64,000 bases of DNA from Amoebophrya sp. A120 (taxonomy: Eukaryota > Sar > Dinophyceae > Syndiniales > Amoebophryaceae). Position 1 is the first letter of the stretch. Every line of letters starts with the position of its first letter. This document shows, piece by piece, positions 1 to 11,766 of this stretch. The notes beneath the pieces were generated by a model. That model had not been told where the DNA came from and made no database searches. It was given only the letters and a program-made list of their open reading frames with translations. The translations under genes were made by a program, and so were the position numbers. Location: assembly GCA_905178155.1 (NCBI GenBank), contig CAJINV010000008.1, positions 3,336,013-3,400,012 of the forward strand, read 5' to 3'.

Positions 1-433
1 GGGCGGATCCCCTGGGGGAAGGCGGATCCCCGGGGAGCGGGCGGATCCCCCAAAAAAACACACAAATCGAAATCGCGACGGTGTGCTTATTTTTTTCCCA
101 TCATTCGAAACACAAACAAACCACGCTGCCGTCGTGTTTCGCTGGTTTGGGTCTCACAGCGTCAGGGTCTCTACTTATAGTCAGCTATCCAACGCAACCG
201 CAACAAAACTGGCTGAAGGGAATTTGTCATGCATTTCGCAAATGAAGTGTGCTTGTCGTGTCGGGCACGGTTGTAATTTTCGATCACATAACGACTTCGC
301 CGGTCGCAAAGCTGCAATTTGAACTGCACATTCCGATGCACATCGTCGAATTCGTCCGCGATTCTCTTTATGCAACAGAAATACGACCCTCTCCCTCCCT
401 GCCCCCGGTTACATTTTTCTCTCATGCCCACAT
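1..433. other. Window edge and unresolved 3' flank
   Basis: Bases 1-51 hold three imperfect copies of a GC-rich unit containing ggcggatcccc. The rest is AT-rich with short open frames on both strands. A minus-strand segment near 180-370 could be a further 3' exon of the 434-2293 gene, because it has a plausible coding frame and introner-like words such as tttgtcatgc near 225. I could not fix boundaries. Confidence 0.3.
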
Positions 434-2293
434 TCATTGCAGCGGTCGTTCGACCTGTTCTGTACCTACACTTGCAGGCAGCTCAATATCAAAGTCAGAC
501 CGCAGCGAAATCAATGATTGCTGCAAGTCGGTCCTCTATAACGCAAAAATTTGTCTTGCCATCAGTCCGGCGCTTGCCTCTCTTGTCGGGTACCTCGCTA
601 TTCAACATCCTCGATGCAACGCAAAAAACATTCTTTCATACATCTTCCGAGCAGCAGGGAAAGAAAGCGGAAGTATTTGGCATTGCATACGGTCCACAAG
701 GGAGTTGAACGCCACCTTCATATCCTCTTCCAGGTGCTGGCTCTGGTTGCTCTTCGTTGACGCGGCGGTCGGTGGTGTGTTCGGTGGATGAGAGTGCGTG
801 CGGATCTGTTTTCAGAAATCAGAAATCGAACAAGGAGCTGCATTGATTCTCCTCATCCTCACTCTCAGAAGGGAAAAAAAAAGGAAGAAAAACTTCGCGC
901 TGCAGGTAAGTAACACTCACACTGCATCGGCGCCATCGCAGAATACAACTCGTGGCTGCTCTTCGTGGACGGAAGTGGTGACATCTTCATGCTAGAAGAA
1001 ACTCGTCCAGCAAAAAAAAAGTAAATAGATAAGTACTGAGCGCATTTCCTCTTTTAGCGCAAACAACTCCTGACGCAGCGCCGTCACTGTGGTGCCCCCT
1101 CCGCTTGCGCTGCCAGTACTAGTGTGGTGCCGACCGCCAGACCGTACCGCCGAAGCACCCCCAATCGCGGTGTACGTGATGCAAGCGACAAACGCGGTCC
1201 GTGATGCTGATACCGTCAATTCATAATTCTCACAAGCACTACAAGCAGCATTTGCAAGCCTGGCCTGAGATGCGTTTTGGAAAACCACGGCAACAGTGTA
1301 GCAGCTGTATGGATCTTCTAAACATAGCAACTAGATGAACAACCGGACTGAGACTGGAACATTCCCGCGGATACTGGAAGATAATACTCATCATGCGTCG
1401 TGGTATGCACATGGGGTTCCCTGTCGTGCAGCATAGCTGCTCTAATCGTGGTGCAGTATCTACTTAGAGGGTTCAGCAATCAGAGTCACAAGGAACAACA
1501 GCGTCGAGAAACAACGACCTCCCACATGCAGACAACACAGCAACCGAGACCACGTCTTTTCGCTTTCGTACGGGTGCTGTGGCCCCCGGTGGACGTCGCA
1601 CTACTGCTACTACTGCTGCTCCCCCCACCGGCAGCCGCAGCAGCATTCAAGTAGCCGTGTTCGTCCTGCATGCGCGCCGCAGCGGCCGTCGACGAGGAGC
1701 TGCTACCACCAGCAAAAACGCTCGAGGACCCATACGAGACTTTCTCGTGGGGGGGCGTATACGGCTGCTTAGAGCTGCTACTCGCACTTCCGCCGACAGC
1801 TCCGTGGTCCGTGTGATGATGCGGGTGGCTCGGATGATGGAATCCTCGTGCAAAATATCCTGTGTAAATCAAACCTACCCACTCTTCTAGGGTTGTATTG
1901 CATTGGTCGTATGTGCAGAAGGTCGTGTCCTCTTATGCGGCTCCCTATCTGCAGAGGCGTTTTCTAGTGTATGGGGATTTCTTTCTCAGACACTGAACGA
2001 ATTCCGTTTATTATACGTGAATCTCTGAAACGGGTTGTAATCAAGAACTACATGAGTACTACACACGCTGTGTGGAGCGCAGCCTTGTCATGCGTGCTCC
2101 ATCATCCAAACGCGTCTAGATTTCTGGTCTTGCAGAAGCCGCATCGATCTGGGGGTTGGGAGGTTTTTGCTGAGGATAGTGCCGCCCGATTCGCTCCACG
2201 AGAATGGTGTCCGTGACCGTGATGAGAACCGCCTCCCTGCTGCGGGTGCAGCTCATTGGGGTGCGACGACATCGGACGCATCTTCATTTTCAT
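434..2293 (-). CDS. Hypothetical low-complexity protein, multi-exon
   Basis: No recognised family. The start is the ATG at 2293, opening with a Met/Lys-rich stretch and then a His/Gly-rich region (HGHGHH type). Removing the introner at 1856-2118 joins this in frame to an exon rich in His, Ser, Ala and Gly, with poly-Ser runs. GT-AG style junctions then lead to an exon near 1335-1045 that ends in a short coiled-coil-like stretch (ALRQELFALKEEM), and to further small exons down to a TGA at 434. The first junction is reasonably supported. The 3' exons are tentative because several alternative donors and acceptors exist, and the true end could lie anywhere between about 170 and 720. Codon use is GC-rich against AT-rich introns. 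Function unknown. Confidence 0.4.
1856..2118. mobile_element. Introner 1 (degenerate)
   Basis: The left end, tatcctgtgtaaatc, resembles the family with tatcctgtgtaaaaacg ends. The right end is poorly conserved (cgcgtcta). Flanks caaaa/gattt do not match. Excision plus one 5-bp flank joins TRN to PRGFHH in frame. This is an old or decayed copy. Confidence 0.4.
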
Positions 2294-3376
2294 GAAGTTA
2301 GTCAGTAGAACTATAAAAGAAGGTAAGGGAAAACTTAAACATTTTGTTTTTTAACCCTACAAAATAAACTTCAGCAGCGCTTGGAAACTGCATGTAAGTG
2401 TTGTAGCACAGTTAAGTTCATCTTCACACACGATACGTACAAAATACTCCACAAGCGCAAGCATAGACACACGACAACTTCAGGCATTCGTGGCACCGCA
2501 CACTAGAGACCAAAACGCGCCGGCTTGGTGTGTGAGCTGGCCAATCCGCCACGACTTCTTGGCCGCTCAACGTCCTCTACTGACGTTGATCCACTTACAC
2601 TGTGGACTGCAAAAACATGGTGCAGATAACGAAACACAGACAGCCAAGTCGCTCGCTCGTTTGCAGACAAAATGATTTACACTGAAACCTCTAGATACGA
2701 AGCTGTCACTCTAGTGGTGTACAACTTCACCTCCGATGAAAATCGCGTTCATCGGTGCGTTTATTTTCCTGCAAAAATCCTCTATACTCACCTCCCCGAA
2801 CCACTTTGGCGATATATTGTGCGAACAAGGAGAAGAGAGAAAATTCATTTGCATTATGCGGGTGCTCGTTTCAAAAATGAGGCAGATACGAGAACGAGAA
2901 ATGCGGTTCAAAATGACAGAGGCTCCTAGAAGAAAGCACCCCGCCAGATACCTTGTCTGGTCCTATTTTCCGAGACCGATCGAAAACATTCAAATTCAAG
3001 AGAACTCTGGACTTTGAGCGTCGCACAGAGGACGAGCGCGCAAAACTTCCGGCCTGGTCCAAGATGCGCGAGGATGTCAAGCACTTGTACTCTTTCTCCA
3101 CACGATCTCGTACTCCCTTGCGCCGGCCTCGAGTTCTCAACCTGAAAATTGGTACAACCTCACCCCCCCGGAGCACTATTGTCGACCGGACGTGCAGTCG
3201 CGCAGGGACGATGCGATGAGTCATTCTTTCATGTAGCTACCCCGACTGAGACACGCTCGGCCTCCAGGTCCTCGTCTGAGCGAAGTACTTATGAATGTGT
3301 ATTCGTATTGCAAATGAAAAACCTTCGCAATAACATGTCTCGCTACTACAAAAAACTGAGACCTTTGCGGGTTTTC
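2294..3376. other. Intergenic, about 1.1 kb
   Basis: AT-rich DNA between two minus-strand genes. Open frames on both strands are short, mutually overlapping and without recognisable domains. It probably holds the 5' flank of the downstream gene and the 3' UTR of the PDZ gene. No promoter motif could be recognised. Confidence 0.4.
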
Positions 3377-6300
3377 CTACTTTTCGTGTTTGCAACAGCT
3401 GCAAGAAGACAGGACGGAGCCATGAAAGAACATGATGCGTTTGCTGTGGGAGTACCACTTAGCAAGTAGCAAAGACGCGGTATGGACAATCATCAATGTG
3501 CCGTCCTCGGGGGTGTCAGTGGTTTTTTTCGCAAGGGATACCACCAGGGTTTTTTTCACACGCTTCAGCTTGAATTTGCTGTCAGCGACTGCAGCGCCCG
3601 CGAACTCCACCATCTGCCATCCGACTTGAATGCCCAGCTGCTGCGCTTGCCCGCCGGGTTCGACGCTTCTTACCGTGAACTCTTTGGTGAACTCCAGCCC
3701 AGCGGTATCCTGTGCAAAAACGTGAAACTATTCATCCCAAATCCATACCTGTCATCTTCTCGGTCAACATGCATACTTATTCAGTCGGTCCCCTCAAAAA
3801 ACGTGTCTAGAACAGGTGCGTGGTCTGCTAGTGAGAACCCGAACAAAGAGGGAATGTGGCTACTTAGTGTATACAGAAACTTTTTTCCTGGGGGCAGAGG
3901 AGGACAAAGATCGATATAAATGCGATTCACGAAGATCGTGATCGTAGTCGTACTATGCGCTCCAAATGCATGTAAAGCGCAAGATCATTCAGGGCGACGG
4001 GAGACGTAGTTTTTACACGAAATACGCAGACCGCGGCTCGCCGCTCTCCGTGAATATTTGCAGCTTCGTGCGCACCGTCGCGGGCTCGACGGTCGGCTCG
4101 CTCTCAATCTGCGATCGCTTTCCCGCCATAGCGTCGCCTGCCACTGTAGCGCCATCTGAGGCACCAGCCTTCGGTGTGCTGGTGGCGGGGGCGCTGTCAT
4201 GTCCCATCCTGGGCGCGGTCTCCTTCTCCGCATTTTCCTCCGCTTTCCCTGCTTCCGCCGCCGCCTTTCGCGCTGCCGCCCTTTCGGCCTTGGCCTATGC
4301 CCTTTCGTTCACGGCTACCGCCTCGGCAGCGGCCTGTTGCCGCTTATTGGCGCGCTCGGCTTTGACTCCCGTTTTTTCCTCTGCTGCCAAAACTGCTGAC
4401 GCTCTTTCTCCTTGTTCGGCTGTTGGAATGACGCTCGCTCTCGTCATCATCCCGCTCTCCTCGTCCTGGACTTCTGGGGGTAAAGGTGCTGAAACAAGTT
4501 CTCCTTGCTGCGCCCCTCCCGCAGCCAGATCGGTCACCTTAGGAGGCGGGATCTCCACCCCCGCACAAGCCGCTGCTCCGCTAGCAGACGGCTCTTCTGG
4601 ACCTAGTAACACAACGCGCTGCTCGCCCTCTTCGTCGTCCTGCGCCGCAACCACCACCGGCGCTTGCTCTCCCTCCACAACAGCAAATTTACCGGGGTCT
4701 ACTTCCCGGGAATGCGCCGCAGATGGTGCGGGCGCTCCAAGATCGTGTTCCTCCTTCCCTCTCGTCCCCGAAAGCAGTGGCTCGCCTTCCGCCTCGACGT
4801 CGTCCTTCTCGTGTAGTTTCTGCAGTGCAAGAACTTCATCGTCACCCAAACCGACGGCTGGAGCGGCGGTCCGCTGCCCCTCCTCGCTTGGTTCACGGCC
4901 TCTTTCGCCGACCGAGTAGGCGGGTTTCGCGTACTGGACCGCGTACAGGAAAATTCCCGCGGCCGCAAAAAAGCCCGCGAGCAGGCCGTAGAAAACACGT
5001 TCGGCATCCAGACCGTGGCCGTGGCCGTCGCCGGCCGCCGCCGCGTTTGTGTTTGTCCATGTCGTCGTCGCAGCAGGAGAATCCAAATTTTTATCTTGCT
5101 TTTCATTCACCACGCCAGCGACAGTGTCCGTCGTGGGACTAGGTGTGGTAACTTTCGTGGCGGCGGCTTCGTCGCTAGCCGCGGACCCGCTTCCCGGCTG
5201 CTGCGGTTCCTGACCACCGCTAGCGTGATGGTCTACCGCAGTACTACCACTCGCCTGACCACCCGCTGCGCTCGACGCAGCGAGCACGCTAGCACTGTTC
5301 ACCACTGTCAAGGAGGCCGCCAGTGCGGGGATGGACGCGACTTCCTGCTCCACGTGGTCCACCAGTTCCAGCAGCATGCCCTTGCTGCTGTCCAGCGTGG
5401 CGCTCTCGTTTCGCGAGGACCAAATGTCGTTCAGAAACCCGCTCTTTGCGCGAATGCCCCGCGTCGAGTTGGACCGAATCCAGGGCTTGATCACGAACTG
5501 CACGTGCACGACCTCCCTCTCGGTCGAGGTTGCGACAAAATTACCCAGCAACCGGCTGCCGCTGTCACTCCTGTTCGATGACGCGGCATGACGAGGCGAG
5601 TAGAACTGGTTCTTTTCCCGCTTATTCCCTTCCTTCCCCCGCGGCTCTGCTTCAGCTTCCTTGCGCAGCAGGAGGCCTTGACTATGAGAACGCGCTCCGT
5701 TCTGATCATAATGCTCCGCCCGCGCTGGCCCATCTTCCGGTCCTTCCTCTCGCTGTGGACGAGGGACTCGTTCCCCTCCTTTCGAAAAAGAAGAATGCCC
5801 TTTTTCTTGAAGAGTGCTCGCTTTTTTATTTTCCGTCCCGTCCTCCCGAAGAGACGCGGTGACCGACTCCAACTGTCGCGGGTCCAGATCGACAGCACCG
5901 TGGCGCGCGATATCAAATGTAAAAATGTCTGGGTCTGGAAGAATCCAACTTGTCATGCTGATTTTGGATTCTAAAAAAATCTGTATGGCATGAGCAGCAA
6001 AGAGAGTCCAAGTTTTCCTACACGGAAAGAGCATTTGTCATGCGGTATGCGCATCAGGAAGCCCTCACGAAATCTGTGATGCTAGGGCATGCATCACAGA
6101 CATCAGGAGTCATGCAAAATGTGCATGACAAACCTGGCAATCTTCCAGACCCAGACATTTTTACATTTGATACGCGAACAGCTTGAGCAAGCTCTGCGTG
6201 ATCGCGGCCTTGAATTCGGCGCGGTTCATATCCTATTTAAAAACGTCCCCACCCCATAGTTGTAATGCAAATCTGCATGCTGAAAATGTGTCTCATGCGG

Positions 6301-7781
6301 AGCCCCATGCGAGTCATTTTCTAATCGTGTTTCGCAATTTGTCATGCTCCAATCAGCATGGTATGCTAGATCTGTGATGCTGCTGAGCTAGCTCAAAAAG
6401 CACTACACTACGAGTCCAAATTTGTCATGCAAAACAGCCAAAACTTGTGGATTTGTCTAGCCGATTCCCCATCCTGACTCTGGTGTGGGTACGTTTTTAC
6501 TCAGGATAGTTCAAGACCTGTCGCAAATCCGCCCTACTTTGCGTACTCTTCCTTTCCACCTCGAAATCGAAGGCCCGCGTTTGCATGTTCTTCACCAGGT
6601 GGATTATCAAAAGGAAAAATCCCCCCTCCCCATATCAAAACGGAACTCTGTGATGCAGATTTGTTGTCACAAATCAGCTTTGTCATGCTACACGGGAAAA
6701 GATGCGGACTGTAGTGCTGGGTGCCGTGGTCAAGCCTTGCATCTTCAGCATGATAGGAGGCAGCTGAGAGCGGGAAACAGCATGTCAAATTGCCTGCAAA
6801 CGAGGCCACGACTGCGGCTCTTGGCCTTCTAGCATGACAAGTCGATTTGTGACCTCAAATACAACATCACAAATTTCGTTTTCGATATGGGGAGGGGGGA
6901 TTTTTCCTCACAATATGGATGTCCCGATGCTTGCTCGACGCGCTGCTGCTGGAGGTGCTGGTGCTGTTATTGTTGTAGACGTCCAGAGCAGAATCACCAC
7001 CAGGGCTTCTCGTTGTACCTCTAGTACTGCTGGTGGTCAACCACGTGCCGCGACTCGAAGATCCAGCTGCAGGAGCTACCGACGAAATAGACGCAGAAGC
7101 CAGTGGATTTCTCCCAAACTGCGTGGTCGGAACATCTCCCTGACGACTTATTGTCGACGCAGCAACCGGGCGGTTTTTTGTTTTTCGATCCCGGTCAAGA
7201 ATAAAATCGTCAGAAGTCATCTGCACGATCCGGGGGCTGGTCCTTTTTCGAGGTGCTACGTCAACATCGTGAAGTTGTCTTGAAGATGGCGACCACGGCG
7301 CTGTTACTTTCTTCACAGCAGTGGTCAGAAGTGTTGTTTCCTCCTCGTTATTTGCTGCGTCGCTGACTTTCCCGGCCGACCGAGCGCCAGGCGCGTCCTC
7401 TCGCGTTTTGCTGTAGTTGTCGTCCTCTTCTAGTAGTACTGCGCCTTGTCCCACGGAGACGGTTTTATTCCGTGCTTCCGCGCTGTCGACGGCAGATCGA
7501 GAGTAAGGCTCCTCGACAAGATCCGCGGACCTGCTGCGGCCTCCAAGACGACCGCCAGACGCGACGTCCACACCGCCACCCTTCTCAATATCTACAGCCA
7601 CCTGCTCCTTCGAAGCAGAGGCAATTCCGACAGAGGCGAACACGATGTGAAAACAGAACAAGGAAGAGAAGCCGCTCCGCTTCTTGCTACTCCCCGACGG
7701 GCACGACCTCAAGGCAGGATATGCTGTTGCTGCACTCCCCATGATCTGGGTCCCCCGAGACAGACACATCACTAGTGACAT
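3377..7781 (-). CDS. Membrane protein with C-terminal PDZ-like domain, split by four introners, in-frame TAG
   Basis: Five exons (7781-6916, 6599-6509, 6223-6173, 5905-4025, 3700-3377) join in one frame and total 3213 nt, an exact multiple of three. The N-terminus has a hydrophobic signal-like segment near residues 37-57 ending in ASA. A single membrane span (FYGLLAGFFAAAGIFLYAV) sits near residue 650. An Ala/Glu/Lys-rich cytosolic stretch follows, then a PDZ-like fold near residues 955-1035 with the pattern FTVRSVEPGGQAQQLGIQVG. The PDZ region is itself interrupted by introner 2. The frame carries a TAG at 4295-4297, codon about 873, with clearly coding sequence on both sides. Reading it as a true stop would delete the PDZ domain. 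The likely topology is a lumenal N-terminus with a cytosolic PDZ tail; the ligand is unknown. The 3' end at 3377 is the first stop and could be altered by an unseen intron. Confidence 0.7.
3706..4024. mobile_element. Introner 2
   Basis: Ends tatcctgtgcaaaaacg and cgtagtttttacacgaaata are inverted copies of the cgtcccc family tips. Flanks agcgg/cgcag are degenerate. Excision joins EPRSA to GLEFT inside the PDZ-like domain. Confidence 0.7.
5911..6172. mobile_element. Introner 3, tgtctgggtctggaaga family
   Basis: The left arm tatcaaatgtaaaaatgtct and the matching inverted right arm are perfect over about 32 bp. The target duplication cgcga is perfect (5906-5910 and 6173-6177). Excision restores KLFA-RHGA. 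The interior carries several tgtcatgc and gcatgaca words. Confidence 0.93.
6229..6508. mobile_element. Introner 4, cgtccccacccc family
   Basis: Begins tatcctatttaaaaacgtcc and ends gtacgtttttactcaggata. The target duplication gttca is perfect (6224-6228 and 6509-6513). Excision restores QVLN-RAEF. The body is a reverse-oriented relative of introner 28 at 60656. Confidence 0.92.
6605..6915. mobile_element. Introner 5, ggaaaaatcccccctcccc family
   Basis: Begins tatcaaaaggaaaaatcccc and ends in the inverted copy ggatttttcctcacaata. The target duplication tggat is perfect (6600-6604 and 6916-6920). Excision joins RDIH to LVKN in frame. Confidence 0.92.
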
Positions 7782-9187
7782 GCTTATGTATACTGGTCTA
7801 TTCTACAGCAGCGCACAACGCACTTCTTTCTGTAAATCTTCACGAAAGTAGAGCCTGAGTGAAAGAGGCGACTTCAACAGCTTCTTTCTCCTTAACAAGT
7901 TCGATTGATTGATGCCTTCGACGACCCCCGCCAGCAGCACAATCACGAACGAAAACGAAAAGTCGGGCAGCCTGTATTTATATCGTTCCTTGCTCTCGTA
8001 CACTGCAAATTTGAGATACGACAGGTGTAGTACACATCTTTATTTCGCGAAATCACGTATGAAACGAGAATAACAGGACGACCTCGATTGCCCACGATGC
8101 AACGAAACTCGAACCAGCAAACCTGACATCAACAAACACGAAACATCACTACGAAAAGCAAGAGCTCGCATCTTCATGCAGCCAAAGGACGATCCGAAGC
8201 ACTTTTCCAAGTCCCTACTTCGCGCGAAACTATATTAATTGCATGCGAAGACGAACAAGACATCCTGCCGGAGAGGAAAAACATCCTTTAGAGCCAGGCA
8301 AGCCGGTTGAGTTGTTCTCAAAGGAATGCACTACTGTCGAGTGGGAGCACACAGTCGTGCGGGGAAATAATGACTGAGGCTGAGAGAGGAGGGCAGACAG
8401 CTACAGCACGATTTATGATCGTTTCATGTAGCTGTTCATGCGTATACTTACATGTAGCTGTTCAAAAAGGGTTTCTGCACGTTGGACATCCTACCTGCTG
8501 TGTCGTCGAGCACAGGGAGGTAAACACTGTGGAGGTCGTCACGAGTCACTCATCAAGTGGGTTTTTAAGTGCATAGATTATCCACGAAAGCTATGACGTG
8601 CACAACAAAGCCGGACTGGTGGAATTATTTATGTTTTGATACGTGATCTTTTGTTCAGACAACTCACGTGTACTTACAGTTATCTTACAATCGTCAAACT
8701 ACTGATCTTTAACTGTGCGGGATATAAATATGGGCTGTGCTCTTGGTGGGAGAAACCACTATTCTTTTGAAGTGCATTTTCCACAGGGAGGGTTTGCGCT
8801 TGCCAACGCTGGCCCGGCAATCAGATCTTTCATTCCAAGGCTCTTGTTTTCATCATCATCTTATACTCACCCTCTTGCTGCTTCACATAAGGTGATGATG
8901 TAAGAAGACCATGATATGGCGACCTCCGCCCTCCGTACTGCCTGCAGTACAGCGAGCAACAGACAATGGTTAAAGAGTCGAAGTCACCATGTGCAATTTA
9001 TTCATGTGCCCCAATTTGCGTGACTGCCAGTACAGTTCCATGCGCACAACGTAAATGAAAAACGCAGAGCCGAGCAGCCGAAGTTCTAGCTCTCTTCACT
9101 TGCTTTCGATTAATTGATGCTCAAAAGTAGAAAGCCGCGACTTATCACCATGTCCACTATCTTTCGCTGTTTTCTTCTTGGACGAGT
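7782..9187. other. Intergenic, about 1.4 kb
   Basis: AT-rich, with no coding segment I can support on either strand. Several short ATG-initiated frames (for example 7803-8003 on the minus strand) look like 5' UTR of the PDZ gene or chance. A tacatgtagctgttc word is repeated near 8430-8465. Confidence 0.4.
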
Positions 9188-11593
9188 TTACCCTCTTTTC
9201 TTCCGGCCGCCGCAGCAGCAACTGGAAACATGTTGTGGTGCTGACTTGCTCTTTTTTCCATCATTTTCTGCGGCCTTCGCACCAGCAACTTTTGTTCCTG
9301 TTTGTTCCGCAGGTACATCGATTGCTACCGCGGGTCCGAATCCTATCCTGTGTAAAAACGGCGCCCACGTCCCAGAGTCCAGTTGGGAATCCTGCAACAT
9401 AAGAAAACCAGAAATCAATTAATCTTGGGAGTCGCGCATGACCACAAGGCTCTCTCTGTAGAAGTGTACTGCAGGTTCGTAAGCGCTGCAGCCGAGTCTT
9501 AAGCCATCAACTTCAACTTTATACTAATTACAGCATTACAAGCGCCGAAACACGACCAGGACCGCTTTACCTCATGGGTATGTTCCTGCGGGTGCAAATC
9601 TGCATGACAGGCCCGGGGTGATCCAACGTTTTTACAAAGAATATGATCCTCCTCTTCAGCATTATGAGCGCAGTCCGCGAAGGCACCGTCTCTCGTCCCA
9701 TGATAATCCTCTTGCAAATCTGGACAATCGTTGCTCACCTCCTCGACACAGATTTGATAGCCATCCGCCTCCCCCTGGACGGGCCGCACCACCGACCGGT
9801 AGCGTCGTCCAGCCAAATAAAAAGTTCCGTCCGGCGCTATGACAATGAAAAGCGCCCCACGAGCATGAGGACCTACTAGATCATGCGCGCGGCATATATA
9901 AAGTCTCTCTCTAGTATTACGTGAAACTTTTCCTCAATGTAGGTGAATTCCTTGTCCACTAGGTGAAAAATTCTTTTTGCTTTGGAATGGGAACACGCGG
10001 CCACGCCGCTCGCCCTTGAAGCCACGTTTATTTTTCGAAGCAAACTACAAGAACACAGATTTTTGCTATTCTCCAGTGGAAATCTGCTTCTGTTGCTAGC
10101 ACCATGCGCAGGATGTTCATTTCCACCGAGAAGACGAAAAAGTTTAAATCATAGCAGTACTTTTTAAGTGGTCCGGATCGTCGTGGGTAGACTTTGTTTC
10201 ACGGTGGTATGATACATCATCGGGAGATGGTACGCCGAACTTGATGAACTTTCAGCCTGCCCTGCCGGGTAAGCGGTCAGCACGGCGTCGTCCGTACGTG
10301 TACCCGTTGTACTAGAAGTTGTTGCAACTACTGCACCATTTTCCAGCACGTCGATGCGGTGTTGCTGCTGCTGGCCCGTACGACCGACGGATGACGCATG
10401 AGAAGTCCCACGACCCGCGAGAGGTGCGGGGGCGCTAGCCATCGTCTTGAGCACAGTGTCTCCCATCGGAGTGGTTTCCCAGGTCTCCCCCGTTAACAAC
10501 GTCAGCAGCTGCTTAATCCGCTTGAAATCGAGATGGTCGTCTATTGTATGGAAAATCGCCCCGCCCCGACCCGAGGATTGATGCAAAAAAGTGCTTCATC
10601 CGGTTTGCAAATGCTTTATCATTTTGCGCATTATTTTTGATCGAAACAAAGCCGCGTGGTGATATGGATCATTTCCGTCCAGACTATTTATGGAAAAGCG
10701 GGAAGCGGCAGGAGCCCACTGCACATCACTACCACAGCTTGTGTACCTCCTGCATTAGTTCTCTACTGTCATGTAAGACCCCCGGTTTTTGCTGCTATTC
10801 CTGTCGAAATTTTGCAAGTAGTGCGCACGGGATTCCAAGCTGAGAATCATATTTCCGTGCGGTGGATGTGGAACATCAAGATCCGCATGACAAGAAATAT
10901 TCTCTCCCATTTCTGGGGTCGACGCGGACGTTGCATTTTTCAGGTTGATATGCTCCGCGCTGGCCAAGCCCAACACCTGGGCCGTTGGGCTCGAGCGGTA
11001 CTGGTGCTCCCAGGTGAGACGGCCCAGGTAGCTGTAGGCGGACGCTACGTCGAGCACAGCCCGTTTCTCCCGGGGAGAAAGCTCCACCTGGTTATTTCCA
11101 CAATATGCACTACGAAAGCATCTTCGCACTGCTTCTACGATCGGTCCAGGCAGAAATTTTTGCGGAGAAAAAGAACACCCTCTAACTTTTGTAAAAATGC
11201 ACAAATAGAGATGAAAGAGATCCGCGAAGATGCAAGATTGCACCACTGCTCTTCGTCCGAACAATAAACAGATGCGATACAACATCAACTTTTGCACGTG
11301 ATACATTTTCATCAACAGCTCCGGTTTTTTTCTCGTCCTCTACCATTTCCTTCAGCGCCCCGAAGGATTCCGCTAGGGACAGGTCGGTCGTGGTCACCCC
11401 GTAGCAGTACAAAACATCTATGACGATGCACATCTCCCCAAAGGAGCACTACCACCCTCTTGCCATGCAATAAAGTGCCGAAATTCATTCGTTGCTTTGT
11501 TTTCGGCTGCTTGTTGTGAGAAACTGTTGGATGAACGAGAAGCAGTCCTCCGTACAACAAGAACAGCAAAACTATACGCATTTGATTTTTCAT
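9188..11593 (-). CDS. Hypothetical multi-exon protein with signal peptide (possibly two genes)
   Basis: The ATG at 11593 opens a classic signal sequence (RIVLLFLLYGGLLLVHP). Downstream coding segments include 11433-11300, about 11190-10956, and 10578-10164; the last two join in frame across introner 7. Further coding segments run from about 9835 to 9649 and from 9338 to 9188, joined in frame by introner 6, and end in a Cys/basic tail (SSCCCGGRKKRG). A TAA at about 10164 and the unresolved region 9850-10160 mean the 9.2-9.8 kb exons may belong to a second gene. A family-4-like introner tip (tatgacaatgaaaagcgccc) at 9839 suggests another element there. No domain is recognised. The Cys-rich tail could be lipid-modified, but that is speculation. 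Confidence 0.4.
9344..9643. mobile_element. Introner 6
   Basis: Ends tatcctgtgtaaaaacggcg and ccaacgtttttacaaagaata are inverted copies. Flanks aatcc/tgatc are diverged. Excision joins EEDH to GPAVA in frame. Confidence 0.75.
10584..10950. mobile_element. Introner 7 (degenerate left end)
   Basis: The right tip gttgcatttttcaggttgata is inverted against a decayed left tip, caaaaaagtgcttcatccgg. Flanks are tgatg/tgctc. Excision gives an in-frame join around LASAEQSSGRGG. Placing the left end at nearby tatc (10617) instead would introduce a TGA, so the earlier boundary is preferred. Confidence 0.5.
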
Positions 11594-11766
11594 GTGGACA
11601 AGCAAATGTGAAAATATCATGTAAAAAAACATGCATAGTTGCTGTTGCTTGTGTGTAGTAATTTTCAACGCTTGTGTGTAGTAATTTGTGGCGCTCCTAC
11701 CACCTTCGGGCACACCACAACTTACACTCCAAATCAATTATGTGGAAACAAAGCGAGAGGCGGGGG

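Noticed and set aside
3966-4919. Plus-strand 317-codon Ser/Ala-rich frame
   Set aside because: Antisense to the PDZ membrane protein, whose frame is confirmed by in-frame introner joins.
10560-10620. Possible in-frame TGA decoded as Trp upstream of the 10.2-10.6 kb exon
   Set aside because: Moving the introner boundary to the better-matching inverted tip gives an in-frame join without any stop.
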